From assembly GCF_019645875.1 (NCBI RefSeq), contig NZ_CP081000.1, positions 5,702,417 through 5,766,416 of the forward strand: a stretch of DNA of 64,000 bases, in the 5' to 3' direction. Shown piece by piece: positions 50,563 to 59,145 of this stretch; position 1 is the first letter of the stretch, and each line of letters starts with the position of its first letter. The notes under the pieces were generated by a model, which saw nothing but the letters and a program-made list of their open reading frames with translations, ran no database searches and was not told where the DNA came from. The stretch is from Mycolicibacterium senegalense. GTDB taxonomy: Bacteria > Actinomycetota > Actinomycetes > Mycobacteriales > Mycobacteriaceae. A program made the translations under genes and the position numbers.

Positions 50563-52521
50563 GTGGGCTTCGGGTTCGGAGTGCTAATCGCACTGTTGTT
50601 GCTGGTGATCCCCGGGGCGCTGATAGCCAGGGCGGGCGGACTGACCGCGTCGACGGCGGTGGCGGTGGGTCCAGCCTTGACCTACGGCACCGTTGCGTTG
50701 GCGATCGTCCCGCTCGGGGCGATCGGCGTGCCGTGGAACGCATGGGCAGCGTTGTTTGCTGTGGCCATTGTCGCCGCCATTGCGGCCGGGGTACGGAGGC
50801 TGCTGGCCCGCTTCCGTGACCGCGACGCCGAGGCGTCAGGCGTCTCGCGGGGACCCGCCGTAGTGGTTGCGGTGGGCGTCCTGCTGGGTGCCGTGCTGAT
50901 TGCTGCCGCGGCGTGCGCCGGCCTGCCGCACTGGCAATCCATCCCCAGCACCTGGGACTCGGTCTGGCACGCCAATACGATCCGCTGGATCCTCGACACC
51001 GGCCAGGCCTCACCGACCCACATGGGCGAGCTGCGCAACGTCGAAACAGACGAGGCGCTCTACTACCCGTCGGCCTTCCACGCGCTGGCCGCCGTCTACT
51101 GCCAACTCACGGGCGCCGCCGCGACCACCGCCTACACCGTGAGTTCGGTCACCGCGGCGGTGTGGCTGTTCCCCGTCAGCGCCGCGATGCTGACCTGGAA
51201 GATGGTCCGCCCGCACACCTGCGAGATGCGCACCGCCGTCGCGGCGGCCACCGCGGCCGCGATCACCGCCTCCTTCACCGCGGTGCCCTACGTCGAATTC
51301 GATGTGGCGGCAATGCCCAACCTGGTGGCCTACGGGCTCGCGGTGCCGGCATTCGCACTGATCATCTCGACGCCGGCCCACCGCGATCGCATCGGCCTGG
51401 CCGTGCTCGCGACAGTCGGCGTCTTCTCGGTGCACCTCACCGGTGGTGTGGTGACCGCACTGCTGGTCGGTGTCTGGTGGCTGGCCGAGGCGCTGTGGCG
51501 GCCGGTGCGCAGCCGGCTGTCGGACTTTCTGGCACTGGCCGGCGTCGCGGTGCCGACGCTGGCGATCATGCTCCCCCAGTTCCTGGGAGTCCTCCAGCAA
51601 GCCGACATCATCGTGGGCCACGCCTTCGTCAACCACCTCGGCAAGAAGCACTCGCTGTTCGCGGCCATCGTGCAGCACACCCGCCACCTCAACGACTTCC
51701 CGATCCAGAACATCCTCATCGCACTGGCCGGCCTCGGCGGACTGGTGATGCTGATCAAGAAGATCTGGTGGCCACTGGTGGTCTGGCTGATCCTGATCGC
51801 CTCGATCGTGCATTCCGGCGCACCGTTCGGGGGCCCGCTGGGCGTCATCACCGGCACGTTCAGCGATCTGTTCTACAGCGACCCCCGTCGCCTGTCGGCG
51901 GTCGTCACGATGCTCTACGCGCCGATGGCCGCGATCGGTCTGTGCACCTTGGTGCTGCTGGGTGCCGCCGCCCTGCGCCGCGCCGGGGCCCGCCCGGTGT
52001 GGGTCCGCGCGACGGCCGCCGTTGCGCTGGTCGCCACCACCGTGGGCCTGGCCTGGCATTACTTCCCCCGACACAAGTACCTGTTCGGGCAGAAGTACGA
52101 CTCGGTGATGATCGACGCCAAGGACCTCGAAGCCTTCGCCTACCTGGCCGAGCTACCCGATGCCCGCACCACGCTGATCGGCGACGCCAACACCGACGGC
52201 ACCGCCTGGATGTACGCGGTCTCGGGGCTACATCCGCTGTGGACGCACTATGACTACCCGGTGCAACAGGGCCCGGGGTATCACCGGTTCATTTTCTGGG
52301 CATACGCAGATGACGCCGACACCGATCCCCGCGTTGCCGAGGCGGTCGAGGCACTCAACATCCGCTACGTGCTCACCAGCACACCGGTGGTCCGAGGGTT
52401 TGTCATGCCAGACGGGCTAGTGTCGCTAGACAGCTCACGGTCGTGGGAGAAGATCTACGACAACGGCGAGGCGCGCATCTACCGCTGGCACGGTGAGAAC
52501 GCGGCCACCAAAACGAAGTGA
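50563..52521 (+). CDS. Integral membrane glycosyltransferase (GT-C type, Rv3779-like)
   Basis: A 652-residue protein with about 11-13 transmembrane helices and a large extracytoplasmic C-terminal part (from about residue 500). The GTG at 50563 starts VGFGFGVLIALLLLVIPGALI, matching the homologue's start; the longer frame to 50437 is upstream, non-conserved sequence overlapping the divergent gene. The homologue in M. tuberculosis has been implicated in polyprenyl-phosphate-sugar transfer to arabinogalactan (galactosamine substituent, from memory). It is the first gene of the block glycosyltransferase-bpa-wzt-glfT1-wzm. Confidence 0.85.
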   Translation: MGFGFGVLIALLLLVIPGALIARAGGLTASTAVAVGPALTYGTVALAIVPLGAIGVPWNAWAALFAVAIVAAIAAGVRRLLARFRDRDAEASGVSRGPAVVVAVGVLLGAVLIAAAACAGLPHWQSIPSTWDSVWHANTIRWILDTGQASPTHMGELRNVETDEALYYPSAFHALAAVYCQLTGAAATTAYTVSSVTAAVWLFPVSAAMLTWKMVRPHTCEMRTAVAAATAAAITASFTAVPYVEFDVAAMPNLVAYGLAVPAFALIISTPAHRDRIGLAVLATVGVFSVHLTGGVVTALLVGVWWLAEALWRPVRSRLSDFLALAGVAVPTLAIMLPQFLGVLQQADIIVGHAFVNHLGKKHSLFAAIVQHTRHLNDFPIQNILIALAGLGGLVMLIKKIWWPLVVWLILIASIVHSGAPFGGPLGVITGTFSDLFYSDPRRLSAVVTMLYAPMAAIGLCTLVLLGAAALRRAGARPVWVRATAAVALVATTVGLAWHYFPRHKYLFGQKYDSVMIDAKDLEAFAYLAELPDARTTLIGDANTDGTAWMYAVSGLHPLWTHYDYPVQQGPGYHRFIFWAYADDADTDPRVAEAVEALNIRYVLTSTPVVRGFVMPDGLVSLDSSRSWEKIYDNGEARIYRWHGENAATKTK

Positions 52522-52551
52522 CACCAGACAGCACAGCTTCAAGGGAAGGCA

Positions 52552-53067
52552 ATGACCATCAACCCCGACGATGACAACATCGAGATCCTGGCCAGCACGG
52601 CCGACGACACCGATGCCGAAGCTGACGGCAAGTCGCTGACCGACCTCGTCGAACAACCGGCGAAGGTCATGCGCATCGGCACCATGATCAAGCAGCTGCT
52701 CGAAGAGGTGCGGGCGGCACCGCTCGACGACGCCAGCCGCAACCGGTTGCGCGACATCCACCGGACCAGCATCCGCGAACTCGAGGACGGTCTGGCCCCC
52801 GAGCTGCGGGAGGAGCTGGAGCGGCTGACGCTGCCCTTCACCGAGGACAGCGTGCCGTCCGACGCCGAACTACGCATCGCCCAGGCTCAATTGGTCGGCT
52901 GGCTGGAAGGCCTGTTCCACGGCATCCAGACGGCGTTGTTCGCCCAGCAGATGGCCGCCCGCGCCCAGCTCGAACAGATGCGTCAGGGCGCGCTGCCACC
53001 GGGACTGCAGGTTCCCGGCGGCCAGCGCGGCGGCCCGTCGCACCCCGGCACCGGCCAGTACCTGTAG
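52552..53067 (+). CDS. bpa: Bacterial proteasome activator Bpa (PafE)
   Basis: A 171-residue ATP-independent ring activator of the 20S proteasome. The helical core (about residues 25-135; AKVMRIGTMIKQLLEEVR, SRNRLRDIHRTSIRELEDGL, LRIAQAQLVGWLEGLFHGIQTAL) builds the dodecamer, and the C-terminus ends HPGTGQYL, whose GQYL docks into the proteasome alpha-ring. The flexible Gly/Pro-rich segment before it (about 140-165) is typical. It lies 30 bp after the glycosyltransferase and 7 bp before wzt, although its role is in proteolysis. Confidence 0.96.
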   Translation: MTINPDDDNIEILASTADDTDAEADGKSLTDLVEQPAKVMRIGTMIKQLLEEVRAAPLDDASRNRLRDIHRTSIRELEDGLAPELREELERLTLPFTEDSVPSDAELRIAQAQLVGWLEGLFHGIQTALFAQQMAARAQLEQMRQGALPPGLQVPGGQRGGPSHPGTGQYL

Positions 53068-53074
53068 GTCGCAG

Positions 53075-53872
53075 TTGTCTGATCCGTACATCTCGACGCG
53101 CGACGCATGGGTGGAATTTCCCATCTTCGATGCCAAAACCCGCTCGCTGAAGAAGGCATTCCTCGGTAAGGCCGGCGGCGCGATCGGGCGCAACGAGTCC
53201 AACGTCGTCGTCATCGAGGCACTGCGCGACATCACGATGTCGCTGAAAATGGGCGACCGGGTCGGGTTGGTCGGCCACAACGGCGCGGGCAAATCCACAC
53301 TGCTGCGGCTACTTTCGGGCATCTATGAGCCCACGAGGGGCTCGGCTACGGTCAACGGCCGAGTCGCCCCGGTGTTCGATCTCGGCGTCGGGATGGACCC
53401 GGAGATCTCGGGTTTCGAGAACATCATCATCCGCGGGCTGTTCCTCGGGCAGACCCGCAAGCAGATGCTGGCCAAGGTCGACGAGATCGCCGAGTTCACC
53501 GAGCTCGGCGAATACCTGTCGATGCCGCTTCGCACCTATTCCACCGGTATGCGGGTGCGGCTGGCGATGGGCGTAGTGACCAGCATCGACCCCGAGATCC
53601 TGCTGCTCGACGAAGGCATCGGTGCTGTCGACGCGGAGTTCCTCAAGAAGGCGCAGTCCCGACTGCAGAGCCTGGTGGAACGTTCCGGAATTCTGGTGTT
53701 CGCAAGCCATTCCAACGAGTTCCTGGCCCGGCTGTGCAAGACCGCGATGTGGATCGACCACGGCACGATCCGGATGACGGGCGGCATCGAGGAAGTCGTC
53801 GGCGCCTACGAGGGCCCCGACGCCGCGCGGCACGTGCGCGAGGTGCTGGAGGAAACCGCGCGTGGCACCTGA
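53075..53872 (+). CDS. wzt: Galactan ABC exporter ATP-binding subunit
   Basis: A 265-residue ATPase (Rv3781/RfbE counterpart) that drives export of the lipid-linked galactan precursor. The N-terminal VEFPIFDAKTRSLKKAFLG is conserved. Walker A is GHNGAGKST (about residue 69), the signature TYSTGMRVRLAMG, and Walker B ILLLDEGIGAVD. The Wzt-like Tyr/Phe-rich FDLGVGMDPEISGFENI, given only in outline, is typical of polysaccharide exporters. The apparent start is TTG at 53075 (LSDPYISTRDAWVEF), preceded by TAGGTCG; no ATG or GTG fits. It overlaps glfT1 by 11 nt. Confidence 0.92.
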   Translation: MSDPYISTRDAWVEFPIFDAKTRSLKKAFLGKAGGAIGRNESNVVVIEALRDITMSLKMGDRVGLVGHNGAGKSTLLRLLSGIYEPTRGSATVNGRVAPVFDLGVGMDPEISGFENIIIRGLFLGQTRKQMLAKVDEIAEFTELGEYLSMPLRTYSTGMRVRLAMGVVTSIDPEILLLDEGIGAVDAEFLKKAQSRLQSLVERSGILVFASHSNEFLARLCKTAMWIDHGTIRMTGGIEEVVGAYEGPDAARHVREVLEETARGT

Positions 53873-54758
53873 GACCGTCATCGCGGTGATCGTGACGCAC
53901 CGGCGCCGTGAACTGCTGGCCAAGTCCCTTGCGGCAGTGGTGGAGCAGGACCGCAGGCCTGACCACCTGATCGTGGTCGACAATGACAACGACGAAGCCG
54001 TCCGCGAACTGGTGCTCGGCCAGCCGGTGCCCGCGACGTATCTTGGGTCACGCCGAAACCTCGGTGGCGCAGGCGGTTTCGCACTGGGCATGCTGCACGC
54101 ACTGGCCCAAGGCGCCGATTGGATCTGGCTGGCCGACGACGACGGCCGGCCCGCCGACAACACCGTGTTGTCTACCCTGCTGGCCTGCGCCGAGCAGCAC
54201 ACCCTGGCCGAGGTATCGCCCATGGTGTGCAACCTCGACGATCCGGAACGGTTGGCGTTCCCGCTGCGCCGGGGGCTGGTGTGGCGCCGGTTGGTCAGCG
54301 AATTGCGCACCGACAGTGAAAGCGACGTGCTGCCCGGAATCGCCTCGCTGTTCAACGGTGCCCTGTTCCGGGCCGCCACGGTGGAATCCGTGGGCGTGCC
54401 GGATCTGCGTCTGTTCGTCCGCGGCGACGAGGTCGAACTGCACCGCCGGCTCGTCCGCTCCGGCCTGCCGTTCGGAACCTGTTTGACCGCAAGCTATCTG
54501 CACCCGTGCGGCACCGACGAGTTCAAGCCGATCCTCGGCGGCCGGATGCACACGCAATACCCCGACGACGAGACCAAACGGTTCTTCACCTACCGCAACC
54601 GCGGCTACCTGTTGTCCCAACCCGGCCTTCGCAAACTCCTGCCGCAGGAGTGGGTGCGGTTCGGCTGGTACTTTCTGGTGTCCCGCCGCGACCCGGCAGG
54701 TTTACGCGAATGGATTCGGCTGCGGCGACTGGGCAGACGCGAAAGGTTCCAGAGATGA
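53862..54758 (+). CDS. glfT1: Galactofuranosyltransferase GlfT1
   Basis: A 298-residue GT-A-fold enzyme that adds the first two galactofuranose residues to the decaprenyl-PP-GlcNAc-Rha acceptor, starting arabinogalactan galactan. VIVTHRRRELL and NLGGAGGFALGM frame the nucleotide-sugar site, and WIWLADDDGRP holds the metal-binding Asp92-Asp94. HTQYPDDETKRFFTYRNRGYLL is a conserved C-terminal region (in two parts: QYPDDETK, FFTYRNRGYLL). The start is a GTG inside wzt; its stop overlaps wzm by 4 nt. Confidence 0.94.
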   Translation: MAPETVIAVIVTHRRRELLAKSLAAVVEQDRRPDHLIVVDNDNDEAVRELVLGQPVPATYLGSRRNLGGAGGFALGMLHALAQGADWIWLADDDGRPADNTVLSTLLACAEQHTLAEVSPMVCNLDDPERLAFPLRRGLVWRRLVSELRTDSESDVLPGIASLFNGALFRAATVESVGVPDLRLFVRGDEVELHRRLVRSGLPFGTCLTASYLHPCGTDEFKPILGGRMHTQYPDDETKRFFTYRNRGYLLSQPGLRKLLPQEWVRFGWYFLVSRRDPAGLREWIRLRRLGRRERFQR

Positions 54759-55585
54759 GTTTCACCGACGCGGCATCCGACTCCAAGACGATGGCGCGGG
54801 CAATTCGCGATCTCTCCGAAGGTTTCAGCAAGCGCGAACTATGGCTGCACCTGGGCTGGCAGGACATCAAACAGCGCTACCGGCGCAGCGTGCTCGGCCC
54901 GTTCTGGATCACCATCGCCACCGGCACCACCGCGGTGGCGATGGGACTGCTCTACTCGAAACTGTTCAAGCTGCCGCTCGAAGAGCACCTGCCGTACGTG
55001 ACGCTCGGCCTGATCATCTGGAATCTGATCAACGCGTCCATCCTCGAGGGTTCCGAGGTGTTCATCGCGAACGAGGGCCTGATCAAACAACTTCCGACGC
55101 CGCTGTCGGTGCATGTCTACCGGCTGGTGTGGCGGCAGCTGATCCTTTTCGGCCACAACATCGTCATCTTCGTGATCATCGCGATCATCTATCCGAAACC
55201 GTGGAAGTGGATCGACCTTGCCGTCATCCCGGCACTGGGTCTCATCGTGCTCAACTGCGTATGGGTGTCCATTTGTTTCGGCATCCTGGCCACGCGGTAT
55301 CGCGACATCGGACCGCTGCTGGCGTCGATCGTGCAGCTGTTGTTCTTCATGACGCCGATCATCTGGAACGAGTCGACCCTGCAGCAGCAAGGCGCCGGAT
55401 CGTGGGCCAAGATCGTCGAGATCAACCCACTGCTGCACTATCTGGACATCGTGCGCGCCCCCCTGCTGGGAGCCGATCAAGAGGTGCGGCACTGGCTGGT
55501 GGTCTTGGTTCTCACGGTGATCGGCTGGGGCTTCGCCGCGATCGCCATGCGCCAGTACCGCGCCCGCGTCCCGTACTGGGTGTAG
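54755..55585 (+). CDS. wzm: Galactan ABC exporter permease
   Basis: A 276-residue ABC-2-type membrane subunit with six helices, partner of Wzt. The amphipathic N-terminal LWLHLGWQDIKQRYRRSVLGPFW is the hallmark gating region, followed by LGLIIWNLINASILEGSEVF and LPTPLSVHVYRLVWRQLILF. The end IAMRQYRARVPYWV is characteristic of the O-antigen/galactan exporter family. It is the Rv3783/RfbD counterpart. The ATG at 54755 overlaps the glfT1 stop (ATGA). It closes the galactan operon; a 384-bp gap follows. Confidence 0.94.
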   Translation: MSFTDAASDSKTMARAIRDLSEGFSKRELWLHLGWQDIKQRYRRSVLGPFWITIATGTTAVAMGLLYSKLFKLPLEEHLPYVTLGLIIWNLINASILEGSEVFIANEGLIKQLPTPLSVHVYRLVWRQLILFGHNIVIFVIIAIIYPKPWKWIDLAVIPALGLIVLNCVWVSICFGILATRYRDIGPLLASIVQLLFFMTPIIWNESTLQQQGAGSWAKIVEINPLLHYLDIVRAPLLGADQEVRHWLVVLVLTVIGWGFAAIAMRQYRARVPYWV

Positions 55586-55969
55586 GGATCTCAACCGCCT
55601 CGGCATTGGATGTTTTCAGCGGCGCCGTGCGCCGATGCGGGTGCGCCCAGCCGTTGCCGCCGACGCCACGATTCGGACACTGAGCGACCGCTCAGCAGGT
55701 TACGGCCATTCCGCGACGATTCCCCTCAGCAACCTGAGCTTTTGCCATCGCAGCTGGTCAAGCGAGCAGATCCACCGGAATTCCCGGCGCAGCTAGTCTG
55801 TGAACACGTTCTAATTTGCTACTTTCGGGTAGCCGAGAAAGAGTCTTGTTGCGCATGCAATTATTTGCGCTCCACGCACCTCAGAGTTTCCGAGATATTG
55901 CATTCTTTCCAGCTTTTGATCCGCTACTTTCCCTGTCGTCCAAGATCCACACGACCAACAGGAGTAGAA
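55586..55969. other. Intergenic region upstream of the GjpA-type porin gene
   Basis: 384 bp without a convincing gene. From about 55800 to 55940 base composition is clearly more AT-rich than its surroundings, which suggests the porin promoter and leader. GGAGTAG at 55961-55967 is the ribosome site of the porin. I see no strong terminator directly after wzm. Confidence 0.5.
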
Positions 55970-57262
55970 GTGCAGACCAAGCTTCGGCCGCATGCAACGG
56001 CCGGAATCGCACTGGTGGGAGCCAGTCTCATCGCGCTGACCCCAGTGACCGCGCCCTCGACCGACGTGAGAGTTGCCTCTCCGCCCGTCAACCTCTCCGC
56101 AGCCATCGACCCGATCACGCCATGGCAGAACGTCTTCGATAAAGCAAAAGTGAACTTCGAGGCGCTCAACACGCTGTGGACCACCACCCCGGCTCCGGTG
56201 CTGCAGCAGGTCATCGTCAACCAGATGGGTTACCTGAACCAGTTACCCGATTTCGAGACCATCTTCGCCGAGATGCAGGCCAATCTGGATGCCGCGATGA
56301 AGGCGGCCACCGCCAAGGACCTGTCCACCCTCAATGCCCTGCAACGCTTGGCGTTCCAGCTGCTGCCGTCGCAGATACCCGGAGGCTTGCCGCCCGAGGC
56401 GAAGCCGATCGTCGACTTCCTCACGTCGTATCTCAGTGGGGCACTCATCGGCCTGGTCGGACCAGTCGTCGGCCCGGCGTTGGTGGTCGGCTACGGCATC
56501 CAGGCGATCGCCGAAAATCTCACCTCCGAAGCCCCGGACCCCGAGGCCGCACTCAACACCCTGCTCAACATGCCTGCCGCCATGGCCGACGCGTTCCTCA
56601 ACGGCGGTCAAAAGCTGGACTTCACGCCGCTGCTGACAGCGCTGGACGTGGCCATGCCCGCCAATACCACGATCGGGATCACCTTCGGCGGCGTGCTCAG
56701 TCCGGGAGGTTCGCTCTTCAAGTCGCTCAACATGGGCTTGGGTGGGTTCAAGATCGCCGGAACGGGTGTAGGCACCATCGGCTCACTCATGGGCATGTCG
56801 AAGGTGATCGCGAAGGCCATCGGCTGGGACGGCACCGGAAATCCCTTGGACCCGCCTGCCGGCACAACCATGTTGCGTTCCGGTGGCGACGATCCCGCGC
56901 AGGTGCCCGCCTTGAAAGAGAACAATGCTGCCACTTACAGCGTGACGTTAAACCTCAACGACTCACGCGCAGGTACAACGGTTGGAGAAGTCGGTGCGGG
57001 CGAGACAGACGAACTCGCGGCCGACGCACCGAGCGAATCCAAAGATGAAGCGGCGCAGTCCAAACCGCGGGTGAAGCGGTACGTCGCCGGCCATCGGCTC
57101 AAGAAGGCCATCGAGTCCGAAGGCGAACAGCTGAAAGGCGCAGTGCCGAAACTGGGCAAGCACCTCAAGCGGCACAAGGCGGCTGCGGCAACTTCGGCCG
57201 CCGAGAACAATCCGTCGGACAACCACCCTTCGAGCAAGGACAAGAGCGAATCCGCAGCTTGA
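55970..57262 (+). CDS. gjpA: Outer-membrane (mycomembrane) porin, GjpA type
   Basis: A 430-residue exported protein. The GTG at 55970 (GGAGTAG 3 nt upstream) begins VQTKLRPHATAGIALVGASLIALTPVTAP, whose first 30 residues are the family's signal peptide. The mature part repeats family blocks: ITPWQNVFDKAKVN, PAPVLQQVIVNQMGYLNQLPDF, ALNTLLNMPAAMADAFLNGGQ and GGVLSPGGSLF. The C-terminal 80 residues are charged and Lys/Ser-rich, lacking family pattern. GjpA-like proteins, first named in Gordonia, are predicted to form mycomembrane pores. Not related in sequence to MspA. Confidence 0.82.
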   Translation: MQTKLRPHATAGIALVGASLIALTPVTAPSTDVRVASPPVNLSAAIDPITPWQNVFDKAKVNFEALNTLWTTTPAPVLQQVIVNQMGYLNQLPDFETIFAEMQANLDAAMKAATAKDLSTLNALQRLAFQLLPSQIPGGLPPEAKPIVDFLTSYLSGALIGLVGPVVGPALVVGYGIQAIAENLTSEAPDPEAALNTLLNMPAAMADAFLNGGQKLDFTPLLTALDVAMPANTTIGITFGGVLSPGGSLFKSLNMGLGGFKIAGTGVGTIGSLMGMSKVIAKAIGWDGTGNPLDPPAGTTMLRSGGDDPAQVPALKENNAATYSVTLNLNDSRAGTTVGEVGAGETDELAADAPSESKDEAAQSKPRVKRYVAGHRLKKAIESEGEQLKGAVPKLGKHLKRHKAAAATSAAENNPSDNHPSSKDKSESAA

Positions 57263-57290
57263 TGTCGTGAGCGATCGCCAGTACTGACCC

Positions 57291-57325
57291 GCTCCCCGGA
57301 AGAGGTGAAGGTCCTTCCGGGGAGC
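57291..57325. terminator. Terminator between the porin and PPOX genes
   Basis: A perfect 12-bp stem, GCTCCCCGGAAG with CTTCCGGGGAGC, and an 11-nt loop, between convergent genes. It lies 29 bp after the porin stop and 23 bp before the PPOX stop, so it can serve both. Confidence 0.8.
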
Positions 57326-57347
57326 GCTCCACAATGCCGGTTGGCAG

Positions 57348-57767
57348 CTACATATCTTCGGGCTCAGAGCCGAACACGAATCGGCGGCCCGAGATCTCCT
57401 TCGGCTGGATCCGCACGAAGCGGCGTTTCCTGGTGCCGATCCACGACAGCAGCTGGGCGCGTTCGGCCTCGGCGACCTCGTCGGGAGCTTCGAGAAGCCG
57501 TGGTGCGCCGCGGACTATGACGCTCCAGCCTCCGACGAGATTGTGATCGTCGGCCTCGAACAGCACCCGGTCGTTGAACAGGGTGCTCACCAACTTCGTC
57601 CCCTCGGCGGTGCGGAACAGCAGTGTGCGGTGTTGGACGATGAAGTTCACCGGAAAGATCTCCAGCCTGGTACCGATGGTGGACACCAAGCGGCCCAGCG
57701 TGACGCTGGACAGCAGCTGCCAGCACTCGTCCTCGCTGAGCACTGAGACCGGGCTCTGCGCCGTCAT
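57348..57767 (-). CDS. Pyridoxamine 5'-phosphate oxidase-fold flavoprotein (PPOX class)
   Basis: A 139-residue split-beta-barrel protein. CWQLLSSVTLGRLVSTIGTRLEIFPVNF (residues about 15-42; the conserved GRL...IFPVNF block) and LLFRTAEGTKLVSTLFNDRVLFEAD are the flavin-binding parts, and GWSVIVRGAPRLL follows. Members bind FMN, F420 or heme; the short form with this N-terminus is often annotated as a pyridoxamine-oxidase-like or nitroimidazole-resistance relative. Substrate unknown. Convergent with the GjpA gene, transcribed alone. Confidence 0.82.
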   Translation of the reverse strand: MTAQSPVSVLSEDECWQLLSSVTLGRLVSTIGTRLEIFPVNFIVQHRTLLFRTAEGTKLVSTLFNDRVLFEADDHNLVGGWSVIVRGAPRLLEAPDEVAEAERAQLLSWIGTRKRRFVRIQPKEISGRRFVFGSEPEDM

Positions 57768-57794
57768 GCCGCCACCCTACGGCCCAAATGACAA

Positions 57795-57835
57795 TCGGCG
57801 CGCCCCGCTCCTCGATGAGAGGCAGGACGCGCCGA
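57795..57835 (-). terminator. Terminator after mspA
   Basis: Outer stem TCGGCGCG (57795-57802) with CGCGCCGA (57828-57835) and an inner CCTC/GAGG pairing. It lies 29 bp after the mspA stop on the minus strand. Confidence 0.65.
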
Positions 57836-57864
57836 CCACAGACTGCTGTGTCTAGCTCATGTGC

Positions 57865-58512
57865 TCAGTTCATGTTCCAGGGCTCGCCGTAGGTGGTGAC
57901 GCTGTCACCGGTCGAAGCGATCAGCCGGGCGAACGGACGCAGCAACACACCACCGGCCGCACCGGTCACCGTGCCGTGCGCGTTGGACACCGCCACACCG
58001 CCGGCCGCACCCTTGACATCCACCGAGAAGGTCGCCACCTCCTGGATGCCCGGGCCGTTGCCCAGATCCGCGCTGATCGACACACCCGGGAACAGGTTCG
58101 GGGTGATCACCGACTCCAGACCGAACGGCGGGCCGGTGATGTCACCATCGTCGATCAGGATGTTCGGGGTGGTGTAGGAGAAGTTGATCCCCACACCCAG
58201 TGACCAGGGGAAGCCGATCTGGTAACCCAGCTCCAGCGTGCCCTCGAAGTCATCGGCACCGGGGCCGGCCACGGTGTACTTGGCCCGACCGGAATGGAAC
58301 CACTCACGGGTCAGCCGGTTGCGGTCCAACGGGAACACACCGTTGAGGAAGGTGTCCCACTGCTGAACGGTCAGCGTCCGATCCTGACCATCGACCAGGC
58401 TCAGTTCATTGTCCAGACCCGCATGAGAAGTACCGGTGCCTATGAACAGGCCGGCGAAGACTCCGGCCATTGCGGTCACCAACGCGACCAGCATTCGACT
58501 CAATGCCAACAT
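57865..58512 (-). CDS. mspA: MspA-type porin
   Basis: A 215-residue mycomembrane porin. The signal peptide ends ...GTGTSHA at residue 31, leaving a 184-residue mature protein starting GLDNELSLVDGQDR, the same length as M. smegmatis MspA. The constriction-zone acids Asp90, Asp91 and Asp93 of the mature protein (LIDDGD) are conserved, as is the C-terminus TYGEPWNMN. The octamer forms the main hydrophilic nutrient channel. The ATG at 58512 is preceded by GGGAGAA; an upstream in-frame ATG at 58554 would give a non-signal leader. Monocistronic with its own terminator. Confidence 0.96.
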   Translation of the reverse strand: MLALSRMLVALVTAMAGVFAGLFIGTGTSHAGLDNELSLVDGQDRTLTVQQWDTFLNGVFPLDRNRLTREWFHSGRAKYTVAGPGADDFEGTLELGYQIGFPWSLGVGINFSYTTPNILIDDGDITGPPFGLESVITPNLFPGVSISADLGNGPGIQEVATFSVDVKGAAGGVAVSNAHGTVTGAAGGVLLRPFARLIASTGDSVTTYGEPWNMN

Positions 58513-58970
58513 GTTCTCCCTAGCTCTGTCGGTGATCCATTCGTGCTTCACCAACCAGGGTCCCCACCCAGAGCGCCAGCGCGATCGGCCACCCCATTAG
58601 GGACGTCACACCCGGCTCTCATGCCTTGCTCATGATTGGCAGGAGGAAACGTAACCGGGCGGCATTCAGGCGGCAACGGCAACAGTTTCGGCCATCTGAG
58701 CAGACAAACGGTAATACAAAGTTTGCTAGAACCACACCGGCTTACGTCACACCGTCGCTGTTGGTTACCTGTGAATGCCGAGCGCCGCGACGGCGGCGAC
58801 GTGAGTGGGCGAGCACACCGGAAAGCCGTTTCATACGGCTGGAACTGGTATTTTACCCGCTCCGCCGAAGTCACCTCCGACAATCACGGTGACCAGAATG
58901 ATTGCCACAGCCACTGTCGACATCGGGTGCCGGCGCGTGGATCAGCCCGAGTTTGCGCTTGCTGTGTAAA

Positions 58971-58996
58971 TGTTCCGTTACACAGCGCCGAACACT
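58971..58996. repeat. Inverted repeat in the mspA upstream region
   Basis: GCTGTGTAA and TTACACAGC form 9-bp perfect arms around an 8-bp spacer. A regulator-binding site or small hairpin; function unknown. Confidence 0.5.
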
Positions 58997-59053
58997 CGGA
59001 TTAACTGAACGGCCACCCGAGGATTGAACCGCGCCCTAGTCGATATTCCGATT

Positions 59054-59069
59054 TGTGACTGACATCACA
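59054..59069. promoter_or_regulatory. CRP (cAMP receptor protein) binding site
   Basis: TGTGACTGACATCACA matches the consensus TGTGA-N6-TCACA exactly. It is centred about 84 bp upstream of the zinc-finger gene start at 59146 and about 550 bp from mspA. A mycobacterial CRP would be expected to bind it. Confidence 0.65.
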
Positions 59070-59145
59070 CTGTTGGCCTCGATAATCCTCACCTACCCGC
59101 CCCACTTCACAGGCACTTCACAGCGGGTTCGGACGTTATGGCGAT

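Larger units (their letters stand above)
58513..59145. other. 633-bp intergenic region upstream of mspA and the zinc-finger gene
   Basis: No gene is convincing here. The segment is distinctly less GC-rich than its neighbours, as expected for the long mspA promoter/leader region. It holds a 9-bp inverted repeat at 58971-58996 and a perfect CRP-type site at 59054-59069, annotated separately. Confidence 0.6.
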
